Below, one piece after another: positions 53,656 to 62,482 of a stretch of DNA of 64,000 nt. The position numbers and the translations under genes were made by a program. The stretch lies in the NCBI RefSeq assembly GCF_003568845.1, contig NZ_CP030126.1:1701001-1765000 (forward strand). Direction: 5' to 3'. The notes under the pieces were generated by a model. The model did no database searches. It was not told the DNA's origin and saw only the letters and a program-made list of their open reading frames with translations. The stretch is from Indioceanicola profundi. Its GTDB lineage: Bacteria > Pseudomonadota > Alphaproteobacteria > Azospirillales > Azospirillaceae. How positions within the stretch are numbered: the stretch's first letter is position 1; each line of letters opens with the position of its first letter.

Positions 53656-56574
53656 ATGAAAGCTGAACTGCCGCCTTGGATGCCGATGATCGACTCCCAC
53701 GGGCTCTCGGACCGGGTTGACGCCCTGAATGAGCTGCTTTCGCAGCCATCGGGTCCGGATTCCCGCGCCCGGGTGCTCGTGGAACTGGCTTGGTATCTGA
53801 GGCAGCGCAATACGCGTCGGGCGGTCGAACTGGCCGATGCGGCAGAGCAACTCCTGCCGTTCCTCAACGGGGCAGAGGCGGGTTCCGCCTCTGCCCGGCT
53901 CCGGCTGGTCCGGGGAGAGGCGTTCCGCCTCTTCGCCGACCTGGACAGGTCCCGCGACCTCGTTCTCGAGGCGATGGAGAACTTCCAGGCGGCAGGCGAC
54001 CGGGTCGGCGAAGGGGATGCCCTCTCCTGCGAGGCGGAGCGGCTCTTCTTCGGGGGCGATACGGGCGGCGCCCTTGCCTGTCTCCAGTCAGCACGCGCAC
54101 TGTTCCTGGATGCGGGCGACCTCGTCCGGGCGCAGTTCGTCGAGATCAGGTCTATTGACCTCCGTCTCGGGTCGGAGACCGCATCCGCGCGGGAATACTG
54201 GAACGGCATGGCGGCGCTCGGGGGTTTGCGCCATCCTGCCTCCCAGGCACTGGGCGCATTCGTCGAGGCCTTCCTTCAGAGGGACAGAAGCGATCTCCTC
54301 GCCGCTCTTGAGACCGCCAAGACTGGCCTCGGCCCCGCGGAGCAGGCGGGCATGGTCTGGCTGCAGATCGGTCTCATGAACCTGATCGGCAGCGTTCTTA
54401 CCAACATCAGCGACTATGCTTCCGCCATGGAGTGGAAGCAGCGAGCTTATGCAATCGCCCAAGCGACGGGCTGGCCCGAATCCAGAGGGGCTGCGCTCTC
54501 CTCACTGGCGCACACGCACAGCCGGATCGGCCACAAAGCGGAGGCCCGGGCGCTGTATCTGGATGCGCTGACCGAGTTGCAGAGGTTTTCCGGAACCCGC
54601 CGTTTTCAGGTCGCATGCGTGACCTATGGAAACACCTGCCTGGAAATGGGCGAGGCCGAGGAGGCTTCGAGTTGGTTTTCGCGGGCTCTGGAGAACGCGA
54701 CCCTCGGGAACCAGCAGGATGTCCAACTCCTTGCCCTCCTTGGCACCGCCCGCGCCTGCAATGCGCTGGGCAGGCTGGAGGAGGCGCGGGACAGGCTGGA
54801 TCAGGCGTTGGAAATTGCGCGCCGGCGCGACAACCGCCTGGAACAGGTCGTGGCGCTGCACGCGCTGGCCGGGACACGGCGGCGCCTCGCCGGGAGTCCT
54901 GTTGAAGGACATCGCGAGGCGATTGCACTGCTGGAAGAGGCCATGGCGGTCGGCCAGTCGATTCCGGGCTATGCGATGCGGCCGGATCTGCTCTCCGAAC
55001 TGGCTGCGGACTATGAGGCGGTGGGCGACTTCCAGCTTGCCCTTCAATATGAGCGCCTCGCTCGCAGCTCCTGGGAACGTACCTTCAACAAGGAAAGCGC
55101 TGACAGGCTGGCCGCCATGCAGGCCCGCTTCGAGACCTTGCGGGCGCGTGACGAGGCCGACCATATGAAGGCCCTCGCCAGGACGGAGACGGAGCGCGCG
55201 ATGGCGCTCGACCAGGCGAACCAGGCACTGGAACAGCTCGGACTCGCCGGCAAGGCGATCACGGCCAGCCTGGATGTCGACGCCATCCTCGTGACCCTGC
55301 GCGAACGGCTGGGCGTTCTGCTCGACCCGCCCTGCATGTTCATCGGTTTGCTGGACGAGGCGCGGCAAAGGATCGATATCCAGTTCCGGATTGAGGACGG
55401 CATGTCGCTGCCGCCCTATTCCATAGCCCTGTCCAACCCGGATTCCTATTCCGCCCGCTCCGTACGGGAGAACCGGGAACTTCTGGTGGAAAGGTCGTTG
55501 GGCGCGGGGGAGCGGGCGCATGTCCCCGGAACACGCCCGATGCTGAGCATGATCTACTGCCCCCTTGCCGTGGGCGGGCGTGTTCTGGGTGTTCTGTCGG
55601 TACAGCAGGACCGCCCGAACGCCTTCGGTCAGCGTGAGCACAGGATCGTCCGCAGTCTGGCAGCGTACGGCGCCATTGCCCTTGCCAATGCCCAGGCCTA
55701 CCGCTCGCTGGACGAGGCGCTGGCGACTCTCCAGGACGCCCAGGGACGGCTGGTGCAGCAGGAAAAGCTGGCCTCCCTGGGCCAGCTTGTGGCGGGGGTA
55801 GCGCATGAGGTGAACACGCCCATCGGCATCCTGCTCAGCCTCGCCTCCCACATGATGGAAGAGGTCGAGAGCATCAATGGCCGCTTGGCGCGGGCGCAGC
55901 TCCGCAAGTCCGACCTGCTTCAGCATCTGCGCACCGCGGAGGAAACCGCCTCGCTGATGCTGACCACCGCGAAGCGCGCCGCCAACCTGGTGAGCGCTTT
56001 CAAACAGGTGGCGGCGGACCGCACCAACGACGAGGCGCGGGAGGTGGAGCTGACCGACTACCTCCGCGAGGTAGCCGCGACCGTGCAGCCGTTGCTGCGT
56101 CCGCGCGGGATCGCCCTGTCGGTGGAGGGGGAGCCGGGCCTGCGCCTGACCACCTACCCTGGCCTGTTGGCTCAGGTCGTGACGAATCTGGTGGAGAACG
56201 CCGTCAGCCATGCCTTCGACGGGATCGCGTCCCCTGCCCTGACCATAGCCGTGCGGCCCACCCCTGTGATGGGAGAGCAGGGCGAGGAGATGTTGGAACT
56301 CCAGGTGGCCGACAATGGCGTCGGCATGACCGCCGCGGTCCGCGCCAAGGCGTTCGAGCCGTTCTTCACCACCCGGCGCAGCAGCGGCGGCACCGGCCTG
56401 GGTCTTCATGTCGTCCACAATGTGGTGACCGGCCCGTTGCAGGGCACGGTGGATCTGGCGAGTACGCCCGGCAAGGGCTGCCGCTTCACCCTGCGCCTGC
56501 CGGTCCGGCTCCGCGCCGTACAACTCGGCGATCTCACCACTGACCCCGCCCTTGCCATTGCACTGGGACAGTAG
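53656..56574 (+). CDS. Soluble sensor histidine kinase with TPR and GAF domains
   Basis: 972 residues without a membrane segment. The N-terminal half (to about 490) is TPR-like helical repeats (for example RALYLDALTELQRF, EEASSWFSRALENA and EEARDRLDQALEIARRR). A coiled coil (~500-545) and a GAF domain (~550-690; MIYCPLAVGGRVLGVLSVQQ) follow. The kinase core has the H-box GVAHEVNTPIG with the phosphorylated His at about residue 717, the N-box NLVENAVSHAF near 845, and glycine boxes ADNGVGM and GGTGLGLHVV. No receiver domain or response regulator is nearby. It lies 54 bp after the borosin-type gene on the same strand, so it may sense or control that product. Confidence 0.9.
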   Translation: MKAELPPWMPMIDSHGLSDRVDALNELLSQPSGPDSRARVLVELAWYLRQRNTRRAVELADAAEQLLPFLNGAEAGSASARLRLVRGEAFRLFADLDRSRDLVLEAMENFQAAGDRVGEGDALSCEAERLFFGGDTGGALACLQSARALFLDAGDLVRAQFVEIRSIDLRLGSETASAREYWNGMAALGGLRHPASQALGAFVEAFLQRDRSDLLAALETAKTGLGPAEQAGMVWLQIGLMNLIGSVLTNISDYASAMEWKQRAYAIAQATGWPESRGAALSSLAHTHSRIGHKAEARALYLDALTELQRFSGTRRFQVACVTYGNTCLEMGEAEEASSWFSRALENATLGNQQDVQLLALLGTARACNALGRLEEARDRLDQALEIARRRDNRLEQVVALHALAGTRRRLAGSPVEGHREAIALLEEAMAVGQSIPGYAMRPDLLSELAADYEAVGDFQLALQYERLARSSWERTFNKESADRLAAMQARFETLRARDEADHMKALARTETERAMALDQANQALEQLGLAGKAITASLDVDAILVTLRERLGVLLDPPCMFIGLLDEARQRIDIQFRIEDGMSLPPYSIALSNPDSYSARSVRENRELLVERSLGAGERAHVPGTRPMLSMIYCPLAVGGRVLGVLSVQQDRPNAFGQREHRIVRSLAAYGAIALANAQAYRSLDEALATLQDAQGRLVQQEKLASLGQLVAGVAHEVNTPIGILLSLASHMMEEVESINGRLARAQLRKSDLLQHLRTAEETASLMLTTAKRAANLVSAFKQVAADRTNDEAREVELTDYLREVAATVQPLLRPRGIALSVEGEPGLRLTTYPGLLAQVVTNLVENAVSHAFDGIASPALTIAVRPTPVMGEQGEEMLELQVADNGVGMTAAVRAKAFEPFFTTRRSSGGTGLGLHVVHNVVTGPLQGTVDLASTPGKGCRFTLRLPVRLRAVQLGDLTTDPALAIALGQ

Positions 56575-56715
56575 GGGCAGGTTTGGCTGGATGATCCGGC
56601 ATCCGGATTGTTGCCGTCCCGGCGACGGAGCTTTGCCCCAGGCGGGCTTAATCCGCGCCTGCCGCACACCATATAGCCCCTACTTCCTTTTTGCAGCCTC
56701 AAGGACAAGAGACAC

Positions 56716-57414
56716 ATGACGATCCAGCTTCATGTCTGGCCGACACCCAACGGCCATAAAGTCTCCATCGCGCTGGAGGAGATGGGGCTCGCCTACGATG
56801 TCCATCCGGTGGACATCGGCAAGGGAGACCAGTTCAAGCCGGATTTCCTGAAGATCAGCCCGAACAACCGGATGCCCGCCATTGTCGATCCCGACGGTCC
56901 GGACGGAAAGCCGATCACCCTGTTCGAATCCGGCGCCATCCTGATTTATCTGGCGGACAAGACCGGCAAGTTCCGGCCCCGGGATCAGGCTACCTGGTAC
57001 ACGCACATCCAGTGGCTGATGTGGCAGATGGGCGGTGTCGGTCCGATGTTCGGTCAGGCAGGCCATTTCATGTTCTACGCACCGGAGCAGATCCCCTACG
57101 GCGTGGAGCGCTACGGCAATGAGGCCAAGCGCCTGATGAAGGTAGCCGACACGCGGCTGGGCGAGGCGCGGTTCCTGGGCGGCGATGAATACGGGATTGC
57201 CGACATGGCAACCTTCCCCTGGCTGCGCCTGCATGAGCGCTACGGCATCACCACGTCGGACTATCCCAACGTGAAGCGCTGGATCGACGAGATCGCGGCG
57301 CGGCCTGCCGTACACCGCGGGCTGGACCTGCTGAAGGACTCCGCACGCCCGGCTGGACAGCCCCTGAGTGACGAGGAGCGGGAGAACATGTTCGGGAAGA
57401 AGCAGCAGGGCTGA
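56716..57414 (+). CDS. Glutathione S-transferase, YfcG/YghU-like
   Basis: 232 residues. The N-terminal thioredoxin-like domain has LHVWPTPNGHKVSIALEEMG, in which the Thr/Asn of TPNGHKV is the YfcG-type active site, then ISPNNRMPAIVDPDGP and LFESGAILIYLADKTG. The C-terminal helical domain has QWLMWQMGGVGPMFGQAGHF and GIADMATFPWLR. It is probably a disulfide-bond reductase with glutathione. No linked pathway is visible. Confidence 0.92.
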   Translation: MTIQLHVWPTPNGHKVSIALEEMGLAYDVHPVDIGKGDQFKPDFLKISPNNRMPAIVDPDGPDGKPITLFESGAILIYLADKTGKFRPRDQATWYTHIQWLMWQMGGVGPMFGQAGHFMFYAPEQIPYGVERYGNEAKRLMKVADTRLGEARFLGGDEYGIADMATFPWLRLHERYGITTSDYPNVKRWIDEIAARPAVHRGLDLLKDSARPAGQPLSDEERENMFGKKQQG

Positions 57415-57542
57415 TGCCAGTTGCCGGGCGGGGGAGCCGGCTGCCCCTCTTAGAAAAGTTTTCTCCCCCTGTCGATTGCGCCAAACTCCATTCGTCACGG
57501 GAGAGGGCGGCAGTTCCGCCGCCCGTGCGATGGAGATGCCCG

Positions 57543-57890
57543 ATGGCGAAGTTCGTCCTGATCCTGCGCGAGACTCCTGCCGCGACCGCCGCCCTTTCCC
57601 CGGCGGAAATGCAGGCGTGCATCGAAGAGTACATGGCCTGGTCGGCCAAGCTGGCACAAGCCGGGCGGCTTATCGGCGGTGAAAAACTGATGGATGAGGG
57701 CGGCAGACGCCTGAAGCGTCAGGAAGGACGGCTGCTGGTCACGGACGGCCCCTATACCGAGGCCAAGGACGTGATCGGCGGATTGTTCATCATAGAAGCC
57801 GCGGACTATGCGGAGGCGGAAGGTCTGGTCGCCGACTGCCCGCATCTTGCCATCGGCGAGATCGAACTGCGCCAGATCCATGAGCTGTGA
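57543..57890 (+). CDS. YCII-family (DGPF-type) protein
   Basis: 115 residues with the family motif TDGPYTEAKDVIGGLFIIEA and a ferredoxin-like layout starting MAKFVLILRETPA. Members are very often encoded beside ECF42 sigma factors, as here: the sigma factor's ATG overlaps this stop by 11 bases. The biochemical role is unknown. Upstream, the near-palindrome AGAAAAGTTTTCT around 57451 may mark the promoter. Confidence 0.88.
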   Translation: MAKFVLILRETPAATAALSPAEMQACIEEYMAWSAKLAQAGRLIGGEKLMDEGGRRLKRQEGRLLVTDGPYTEAKDVIGGLFIIEAADYAEAEGLVADCPHLAIGEIELRQIHEL

Positions 57891-59136
57891 GCCGTCCGCC
57901 GACGGTATCCCGGAACTGGTGGCCGACCTGTTCCGCGTGCAGGCGGGCCGGATGACGGCCAGTCTGGCCCGGTTGACCGGCAGCCTGGATACGGCGGAGG
58001 AGCTGGTACAGACAGCGTTGCTGAAGGCCCTCCAACTCTGGCCGTTCCAGGGCGTACCGGCCAACCCGGCTGGTTGGCTGTGGCAGGCAGCGCGCAACGC
58101 GGCCCTGGATGGGCTGCGCCGCAACCGTTTCCAGGCCCCGGTCACGCCGGGGGAGATCGCCGACGCCCTTTCGATGGAAGCCGCCGACGATCCCTGCTTC
58201 GCGCGGGAGCTGGAGGACGACCGGCTGCGGCTGGTCTTCGCCTGCTGCCACCCGGTCCTGTCGGCGGAAGCGCAGATCGCGCTGGCGTTACGGACGGTCT
58301 GCGGGTTGGGCACGGCGGAGGTCGCACGGACCTTCCTGCTGCCGGAGCCGACACTTGCCCAGAGGCTGGTTCGGGCCAAGGCAGCCCTGGCCAAGGCGCA
58401 GGTGCCGTTTGCCATTCCCGGACCGGAGGAGATTCCCGCCCGCTTGCCTCCCGTGCTGGGCACATTGTACCTGATGTTCAATAGCGGCTACGAAGCGCTG
58501 GAGGGCGACAGGCTGATACGCGCCGCCGTGGCGATGGAAGCCGTGCGCCTGGCCTGCCTAGCCGCGGAACACCCTGCCATAGCCCGGCCGGCGACACATG
58601 CGCTGGCTGCCCTCCTCTGCCTGCTGGCGGCGCGCCTGCCGGCGCGCACCGGGCCGGACGGGCTGCTGGTGCCGCTTGATCGCCAGGACCGGGGCGCGTG
58701 GGACCCGCACCTTACTGCCCGCGGCTTTCGCCACCTTGCCCGCTCCATGCAGGGCGGAGAGGAAACACGCTGGCATGTCGAGGCGGCGATTGCCGCAACC
58801 CACGCAGCGGCGACCACCTGGTCCGAGACGGACTGGAACCGAATCGTCACGCTCTATGACAGGCTGATGCGGCACCACCCGTCACCTCTGGTCGCGCTGA
58901 ACCGGGCGGTGGCGCTGGCGGAAGCGGCGGGGCCTGTAGAAGGGCTGGCGGCGCTGGCAGGGCTGGAGGCAGACCCGCGGCTGGCGCGCTATCCCCTCTA
59001 TCATGCTACGCTTGCCGAACTCTGCCGCCGGGCGGACCGGCCACAAGAGGCCAGAGCCCATCTCCGCTCCGCACTTGCCCTCGCCATCTCGGAACCGTCC
59101 CGCCGCCTGCTTGAGGAACGCTTGTCCGCTGTTTGA
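57880..59136 (+). CDS. ECF42-type RNA polymerase sigma factor with C-terminal extension
   Basis: 418 residues, much longer than an ordinary ECF factor. The sigma2 region (RVQAGRMTASLARLTGSLDTAEELVQTAL) is cited here as SLARLTGSLDTAEELVQTAL, then PAGWLWQAARNAALDGLRR. The sigma4 region has IALALRTVCGLGTAEVARTF with LLPEPTLAQRLVRAKAALAK. The remaining ~200 residues are the TPR-like SnoaL-free extension typical of ECF42, with LYLMFNSGYEA. No anti-sigma factor is present. It probably controls its own operon with the YCII gene. Confidence 0.9.
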   Translation: MSCEPSADGIPELVADLFRVQAGRMTASLARLTGSLDTAEELVQTALLKALQLWPFQGVPANPAGWLWQAARNAALDGLRRNRFQAPVTPGEIADALSMEAADDPCFARELEDDRLRLVFACCHPVLSAEAQIALALRTVCGLGTAEVARTFLLPEPTLAQRLVRAKAALAKAQVPFAIPGPEEIPARLPPVLGTLYLMFNSGYEALEGDRLIRAAVAMEAVRLACLAAEHPAIARPATHALAALLCLLAARLPARTGPDGLLVPLDRQDRGAWDPHLTARGFRHLARSMQGGEETRWHVEAAIAATHAAATTWSETDWNRIVTLYDRLMRHHPSPLVALNRAVALAEAAGPVEGLAALAGLEADPRLARYPLYHATLAELCRRADRPQEARAHLRSALALAISEPSRRLLEERLSAV

Positions 59137-59233
59137 TCCGCGGGGTTGGCAGCTCGTACGAAGCATCCGGAATAAGAGCGGAACAGTTTTCACCCCCTAT
59201 GCGTTCGCGCATTGGTCTGATGAGGGGGAGAGA

Positions 59234-59767
59234 ATGACGCGGCGCATCCTTGCCTTTCTGGCACTGGTTCTGTTCGTAGCCGGCTGCGCCGCAAAGCCGC
59301 CCCCGCCCCCTCCTGCAGCCCCTCCACCTCCGCCCGGCCCCTCTCCAGAGGAGATCGCCTTCCGGGAAGCGGAAATCGAGTGCTTGGCCCAGGTCGTGTA
59401 TTTCGAAGCACGCGGGGAGAGCGAGATCGGCCGCCGCGCGGTCGCGGCGGTGGTCATGAACCGGGTCGGCCATGACAAATTCCCGGATACGATCTGTGGC
59501 GTCGTCCGCCAGGGCGGGGAGACTCCGCCCTGCCAATTCTCCTGGTGGTGCGATGGCCAGGCCGAGAAAATCGAGGAGCAGGATGCCTGGATGGATGCCA
59601 AGCGCATCGCCAGGGAGATGTTCGAGCACAAGCATCCTGACCCGACGAACGGCGCCATGTACTTCCATCGGCGCGACACATCACCGGACTGGATGAATGT
59701 TTTCCGGCAGACGGCGCAGATCGACGACCACATCTACTACCGCCCTGTGACCGACGACCAGATCTGA
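59234..59767 (+). CDS. SleB/CwlJ-type cell wall hydrolase, lipoprotein
   Basis: 177 residues: lipobox signal (FLALVLFVAGC), a run of prolines, then the hydrolase-2 domain (PF07486) with CLAQVVYFEARGESEIGRRAV, AAVVMNRVGHDKFPDTICGV, CQFSWWCDGQ and the late NGAMYFHRRDTSPDW. The Glu in YFEARGE is the likely catalytic residue. It would trim peptidoglycan from the outer membrane. It is the first of three related genes in 1.8 kb. Confidence 0.9.
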   Translation: MTRRILAFLALVLFVAGCAAKPPPPPPAAPPPPPGPSPEEIAFREAEIECLAQVVYFEARGESEIGRRAVAAVVMNRVGHDKFPDTICGVVRQGGETPPCQFSWWCDGQAEKIEEQDAWMDAKRIAREMFEHKHPDPTNGAMYFHRRDTSPDWMNVFRQTAQIDDHIYYRPVTDDQI

Positions 59768-59804
59768 ACCCGGCCGCCATCCGCAACCTCACCGGGGCGG
59801 TGTC

Positions 59805-60401
59805 CTAACCGCCCTCCCCGCCGGTGTCCGCTTCCTGCGGAACACGGTAGAAGATATGCGGGCCGATGCGCACGGTTCGCTGGAAAACGCGCCGCCAACC
59901 GGGCCGGACGCTGGTGTGGTGGAAGAACAGGGCGCCCTCCGTCGAGTCATTCTCCAGACCCTGCAGCGCCTCGTTGGCGACGGACAGCGCCTCCGACCAG
60001 GCGACCTCGTCAGTCGGCGCATCGCTCTTCCCGTCGCACCACCAGGAGAACTGGCAAGGCGGCCTCTCCCCGCCGTCGCGGACGACACCACATACGGTAT
60101 CGGGGAATTCCGGCTGGGCGACACGGTTCAGCACCACCGCGGCAACGGCGCGCTTTCCCGCGTCCTGCTCGCCGCGCGCTTCGAAATAGATCGCCTGGGC
60201 AAGGCATTCCGCATCTTCCGGATCGACCTCCGCCTGCTCCTGGTCCACGGCGGGCTCCGGGTGTGGCGGGGGAAGAAGCATCGCAGTGACCTGCGGAGCC
60301 TGCAATGGACCCGTCCGGATCGGCAGTTGTTCCGCACAGCCGGTCAGTCCCAGGACAAGTAAGCCAGACAGGGAAAGGGCAAGAGGCAGGGATTTGGGCA
60401 T
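59805..60401 (-). CDS. SleB/CwlJ-type cell wall hydrolase, lipoprotein (second copy)
   Basis: 198 residues: lipobox signal (LSGLLVLGLTGC), a Pro/Glu-rich spacer, then CLAQAIYFEARGEQDAGKRAV, PEFPDTVCGVVRDGGERPPC, QFSWWCDGKSD and EGALFFHHTSVRPGW. It is closely similar to the neighbouring copies in the core domain and differs in the linker and tail. It converges with the first copy, 37 bases apart. Confidence 0.9.
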   Translation of the reverse strand: MPKSLPLALSLSGLLVLGLTGCAEQLPIRTGPLQAPQVTAMLLPPPHPEPAVDQEQAEVDPEDAECLAQAIYFEARGEQDAGKRAVAAVVLNRVAQPEFPDTVCGVVRDGGERPPCQFSWWCDGKSDAPTDEVAWSEALSVANEALQGLENDSTEGALFFHHTSVRPGWRRVFQRTVRIGPHIFYRVPQEADTGGEGG

Positions 60402-60507
60402 CCCCCGGAGCTCCGGCTCGTTAGCGCTCCTTGCCCTCTACCTCGTCCGGGAGCGGACCGCCACTATCTAAAGGGGCGGGTCGCAATTTCATTACAGCAG
60501 TTTCCAG

Positions 60508-61038
60508 CTATTCCTCCGGCGTCTCTTGAGGAGTTACCTCGGCCTGCTGAAGCTCCTCATCATCCTCGGGCGCCCGGTAGTACATATGGCTTCCGATCTG
60601 GCCGACCGGCTCCATCTCGTCTCCCCAGGCGGGTGTCTGGCCGGCGGAGTGGAAGAAGACCGCGCCGTCGGTCACGTCCTTTTCCGGCTCCTGGATGACC
60701 TCCTGTGCCACCGACTGCGCCTGCTCCCAGGCCTCGGGCTCGGTAGGGTCGTCGCTTTTGCCATCACACCACCAGGAGAACTGGCACGGCGGCTTCTCCC
60801 CGCCGTCCTGGATGACCTCGCAGACAGAATCGGGGAAATCCGGATGCTCAACGCGGTTGATGACCACATCGGCAACGGCGCGCTGGCTGACTTCATCCTC
60901 GCCACGGGCTTCGAAATAGACGGCCTTCGCCAGACACTGTTGGGCTTCCGGCGTAGCGGCATCATCTCCCAGCGCGGCCGCAGGAAGCAGGGCTGCGAGG
61001 GAAAGGGGTGCCAGCACGAACATGGCGCGCATCCGCAA
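60508..61038 (-). CDS. SleB/CwlJ-type cell wall hydrolase, secreted (third copy)
   Basis: 176 residues. The N terminus (MFVLAPLSLAALLPAAALGDD) is a plain signal peptide without a lipobox, so this copy is soluble in the periplasm. The core is CLAKAVYFEARGEDEVSQRAV, DFPDSVCEVIQDGGEKPPC, QFSWWCDGKSDD and DGAVFFHSAGQTPAW. The acidic tail ends TPQETPEE. Starts at 61038, 61032 and 61023 are all possible. Confidence 0.9.
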   Translation of the reverse strand: MRMRAMFVLAPLSLAALLPAAALGDDAATPEAQQCLAKAVYFEARGEDEVSQRAVADVVINRVEHPDFPDSVCEVIQDGGEKPPCQFSWWCDGKSDDPTEPEAWEQAQSVAQEVIQEPEKDVTDGAVFFHSAGQTPAWGDEMEPVGQIGSHMYYRAPEDDEELQQAEVTPQETPEE

Positions 61039-61190
61039 CCTCCATCGTCGTTGAACGGTGGAGCATCAACGTGCGGGGCCTGCGCTTGTTACGGATGCTG
61101 TGACACAAGGTGGTAAACGTCTCCATCAGGCTGGCAGCCCTACCCCTCCCTGCCATATAAGCGGCTAAGCTTTTAGGGAGGATCGATGCC

Positions 61191-61775
61191 GTGCGGTATG
61201 GAAAGCTGGAAGTGATCTGCGGCCCGATGTTCTCGGGCAAGTCGACGGAGATCCTGAAGCGCGCCATCTGGTACACGCACGGGACCGGCACCCGGATCAT
61301 GCTGCTGAAGCCCGCCTTCGATGTGCGGTACGGGGCGGACAGGGTGGTCAATCACGACGGGGTCGGCTTCGACGCCGTTCCCATCAGTGAAATGCCGGCC
61401 GTCCCCGACGATGTCGCCGCCGTCTTCGTCGACGAGGTGCAGTTCTGTTGCGAGCCCCATTTCAGGGGCGACATCGTGGAGAGCATCCGCGCGCTGCTGG
61501 ACCGCGGAATCGATGTGGCGGTAAGCGGCCTGGATACTGACTGGAAGGGCCGGCCCTTCATCGTGACGGCTACCCTGGCCGGCATGGCGGACAGCATCCA
61601 GAAGCTGCGCTCCCGCTGCGCCATCTGCGGCCACGACGCCAGCAAGAGCTTCAAGAAGCACGGCAATGAGCGCACGGTGGAGCTGGGTCAGGCAGACCTC
61701 TACGAGCCCCGCTGCAATGCCCACTGGCACGACCACAGCCCCAGGCCGGGCCGTGAGCTGACGCTGGAAATCTAG
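61191..61775 (+). CDS. tdk: Thymidine kinase
   Basis: Salvages thymidine by ATP phosphorylation. 194 residues: P-loop VICGPMFSGKSTEILKRAI, Walker-B-like AVFVDEVQFC, SGLDTDWKGRPF, and a zinc-binding pair in CAICGHDASKS with a later Cys in YEPRCNAHW. The start is a GTG after AGGGAGG. A close family member, not a viral type. Confidence 0.94.
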   Translation: MRYGKLEVICGPMFSGKSTEILKRAIWYTHGTGTRIMLLKPAFDVRYGADRVVNHDGVGFDAVPISEMPAVPDDVAAVFVDEVQFCCEPHFRGDIVESIRALLDRGIDVAVSGLDTDWKGRPFIVTATLAGMADSIQKLRSRCAICGHDASKSFKKHGNERTVELGQADLYEPRCNAHWHDHSPRPGRELTLEI

Positions 61776-61782
61776 CTCCGCC

Positions 61783-62325
61783 TCACGCCGCCCTGGCGCT
61801 CCCCGTCAGGTCCTGCTCCGCAGCGGTCCAGGCCGCGACAGCGGGCGGGATCGGGGGTGAAACGGCATCGGGCACGCCGGCAGCGGTCAGAAGCTCGGCC
61901 ACCGGAACGGTGCCCTGGGCGCCGACGAACACGCCGCGCCCGATGGCGATGGCGGCCACCTCGCCGTCCATCGTCTCGAAGACGTGTTCCAGGTATATCC
62001 ACTTGCCGTCCCAGCCCATGACCCGGCTCTTCAGCCGGAACGGCTGGAAGGGCCGCAGTTCGCGGCGGTAGCGGATCATCATGCTGCCCAGCACCGGCGA
62101 CCAGCGCCGCTTCCACATCAGCCGCCCCATGCCGGTGCGGATCAGCAGGTCCAGTCGGCCCAGATCCATCATCGACGGATAGCGGGCATTGGTCATGTGC
62201 AGGTTCGGATCGCAATCCGTCGGCCATACCCGCAGCACCAGCTCCGACACCGCCAGCGGGTGCAGCCGCTTCCTGAACCACAGGGCGGCGAGGACGGTCT
62301 TGAGCAGGCGGAGCAGGAGATTCAT
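61783..62325 (-). CDS. Hotdog-fold thioesterase-like protein
   Basis: 180 residues of the 4HBT_2/THEM6-like group. Motifs are VLRVWPTDCDPNLHMTNARY (substrate-side Asp and Asn), YPSMMDLGRLDLLIR, RRELRPFQPFRLKSRVMGWD and KWIYLEHVFE. The acyl-CoA substrate is unknown. It is convergent with tdk, 7 bases apart. Confidence 0.82.
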   Translation of the reverse strand: MNLLLRLLKTVLAALWFRKRLHPLAVSELVLRVWPTDCDPNLHMTNARYPSMMDLGRLDLLIRTGMGRLMWKRRWSPVLGSMMIRYRRELRPFQPFRLKSRVMGWDGKWIYLEHVFETMDGEVAAIAIGRGVFVGAQGTVPVAELLTAAGVPDAVSPPIPPAVAAWTAAEQDLTGSARAA

Positions 62326-62335
62326 GGGGCCAAAC

Positions 62336-62425
62336 GTAGGTCGCGAGGAGCGGAGCGCATCGCGACATTGCCGCAGGCATGGGGCGCGGTAAATGTCGCA
62401 ATGCGCTTCGCTGCTTGCGACCTAC
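62336..62425. repeat. Long imperfect inverted repeat
   Basis: The left arm starts GTAGGTCGCGAGGAGCGG (62336) and the right arm, read on the other strand, starts GTAGGTCGCAAGCAGCGA (ending 62425). The ~34-base arms match except for a few positions, with ~21 bases between. It resembles a dispersed palindromic element and would fold into a long hairpin in RNA. Confidence 0.75.
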
Positions 62426-62439
62426 GGGCCGGAATGAAA

Positions 62440-62469
62440 AAGGGCCCCGGCGTTTCCACCGGGGCCCTT
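62440..62469 (-). terminator. Terminator of the acyl-CoA dehydrogenase gene
   Basis: An 11-bp stem AAGGGCCCCGG / CCGGGGCCCTT with an 8-base loop. On the minus strand it is followed by TTTCATTCC, 13 bases past the stop. Confidence 0.85.
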
Positions 62470-62482
62470 GCTGCCGTCAGCC

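Noticed and set aside
54502..56667. 721-residue minus-strand frame over the histidine kinase
   Set aside because: Composition is typical of an antisense shadow (Arg, Gln and Gly rich); the kinase boxes are on the plus strand.
57451..57463. AGAAAAGTTTTCT as a defined ECF42 promoter
   Set aside because: It is only a near-palindrome; I could not match -35 and -10 boxes, so it is mentioned but not called.
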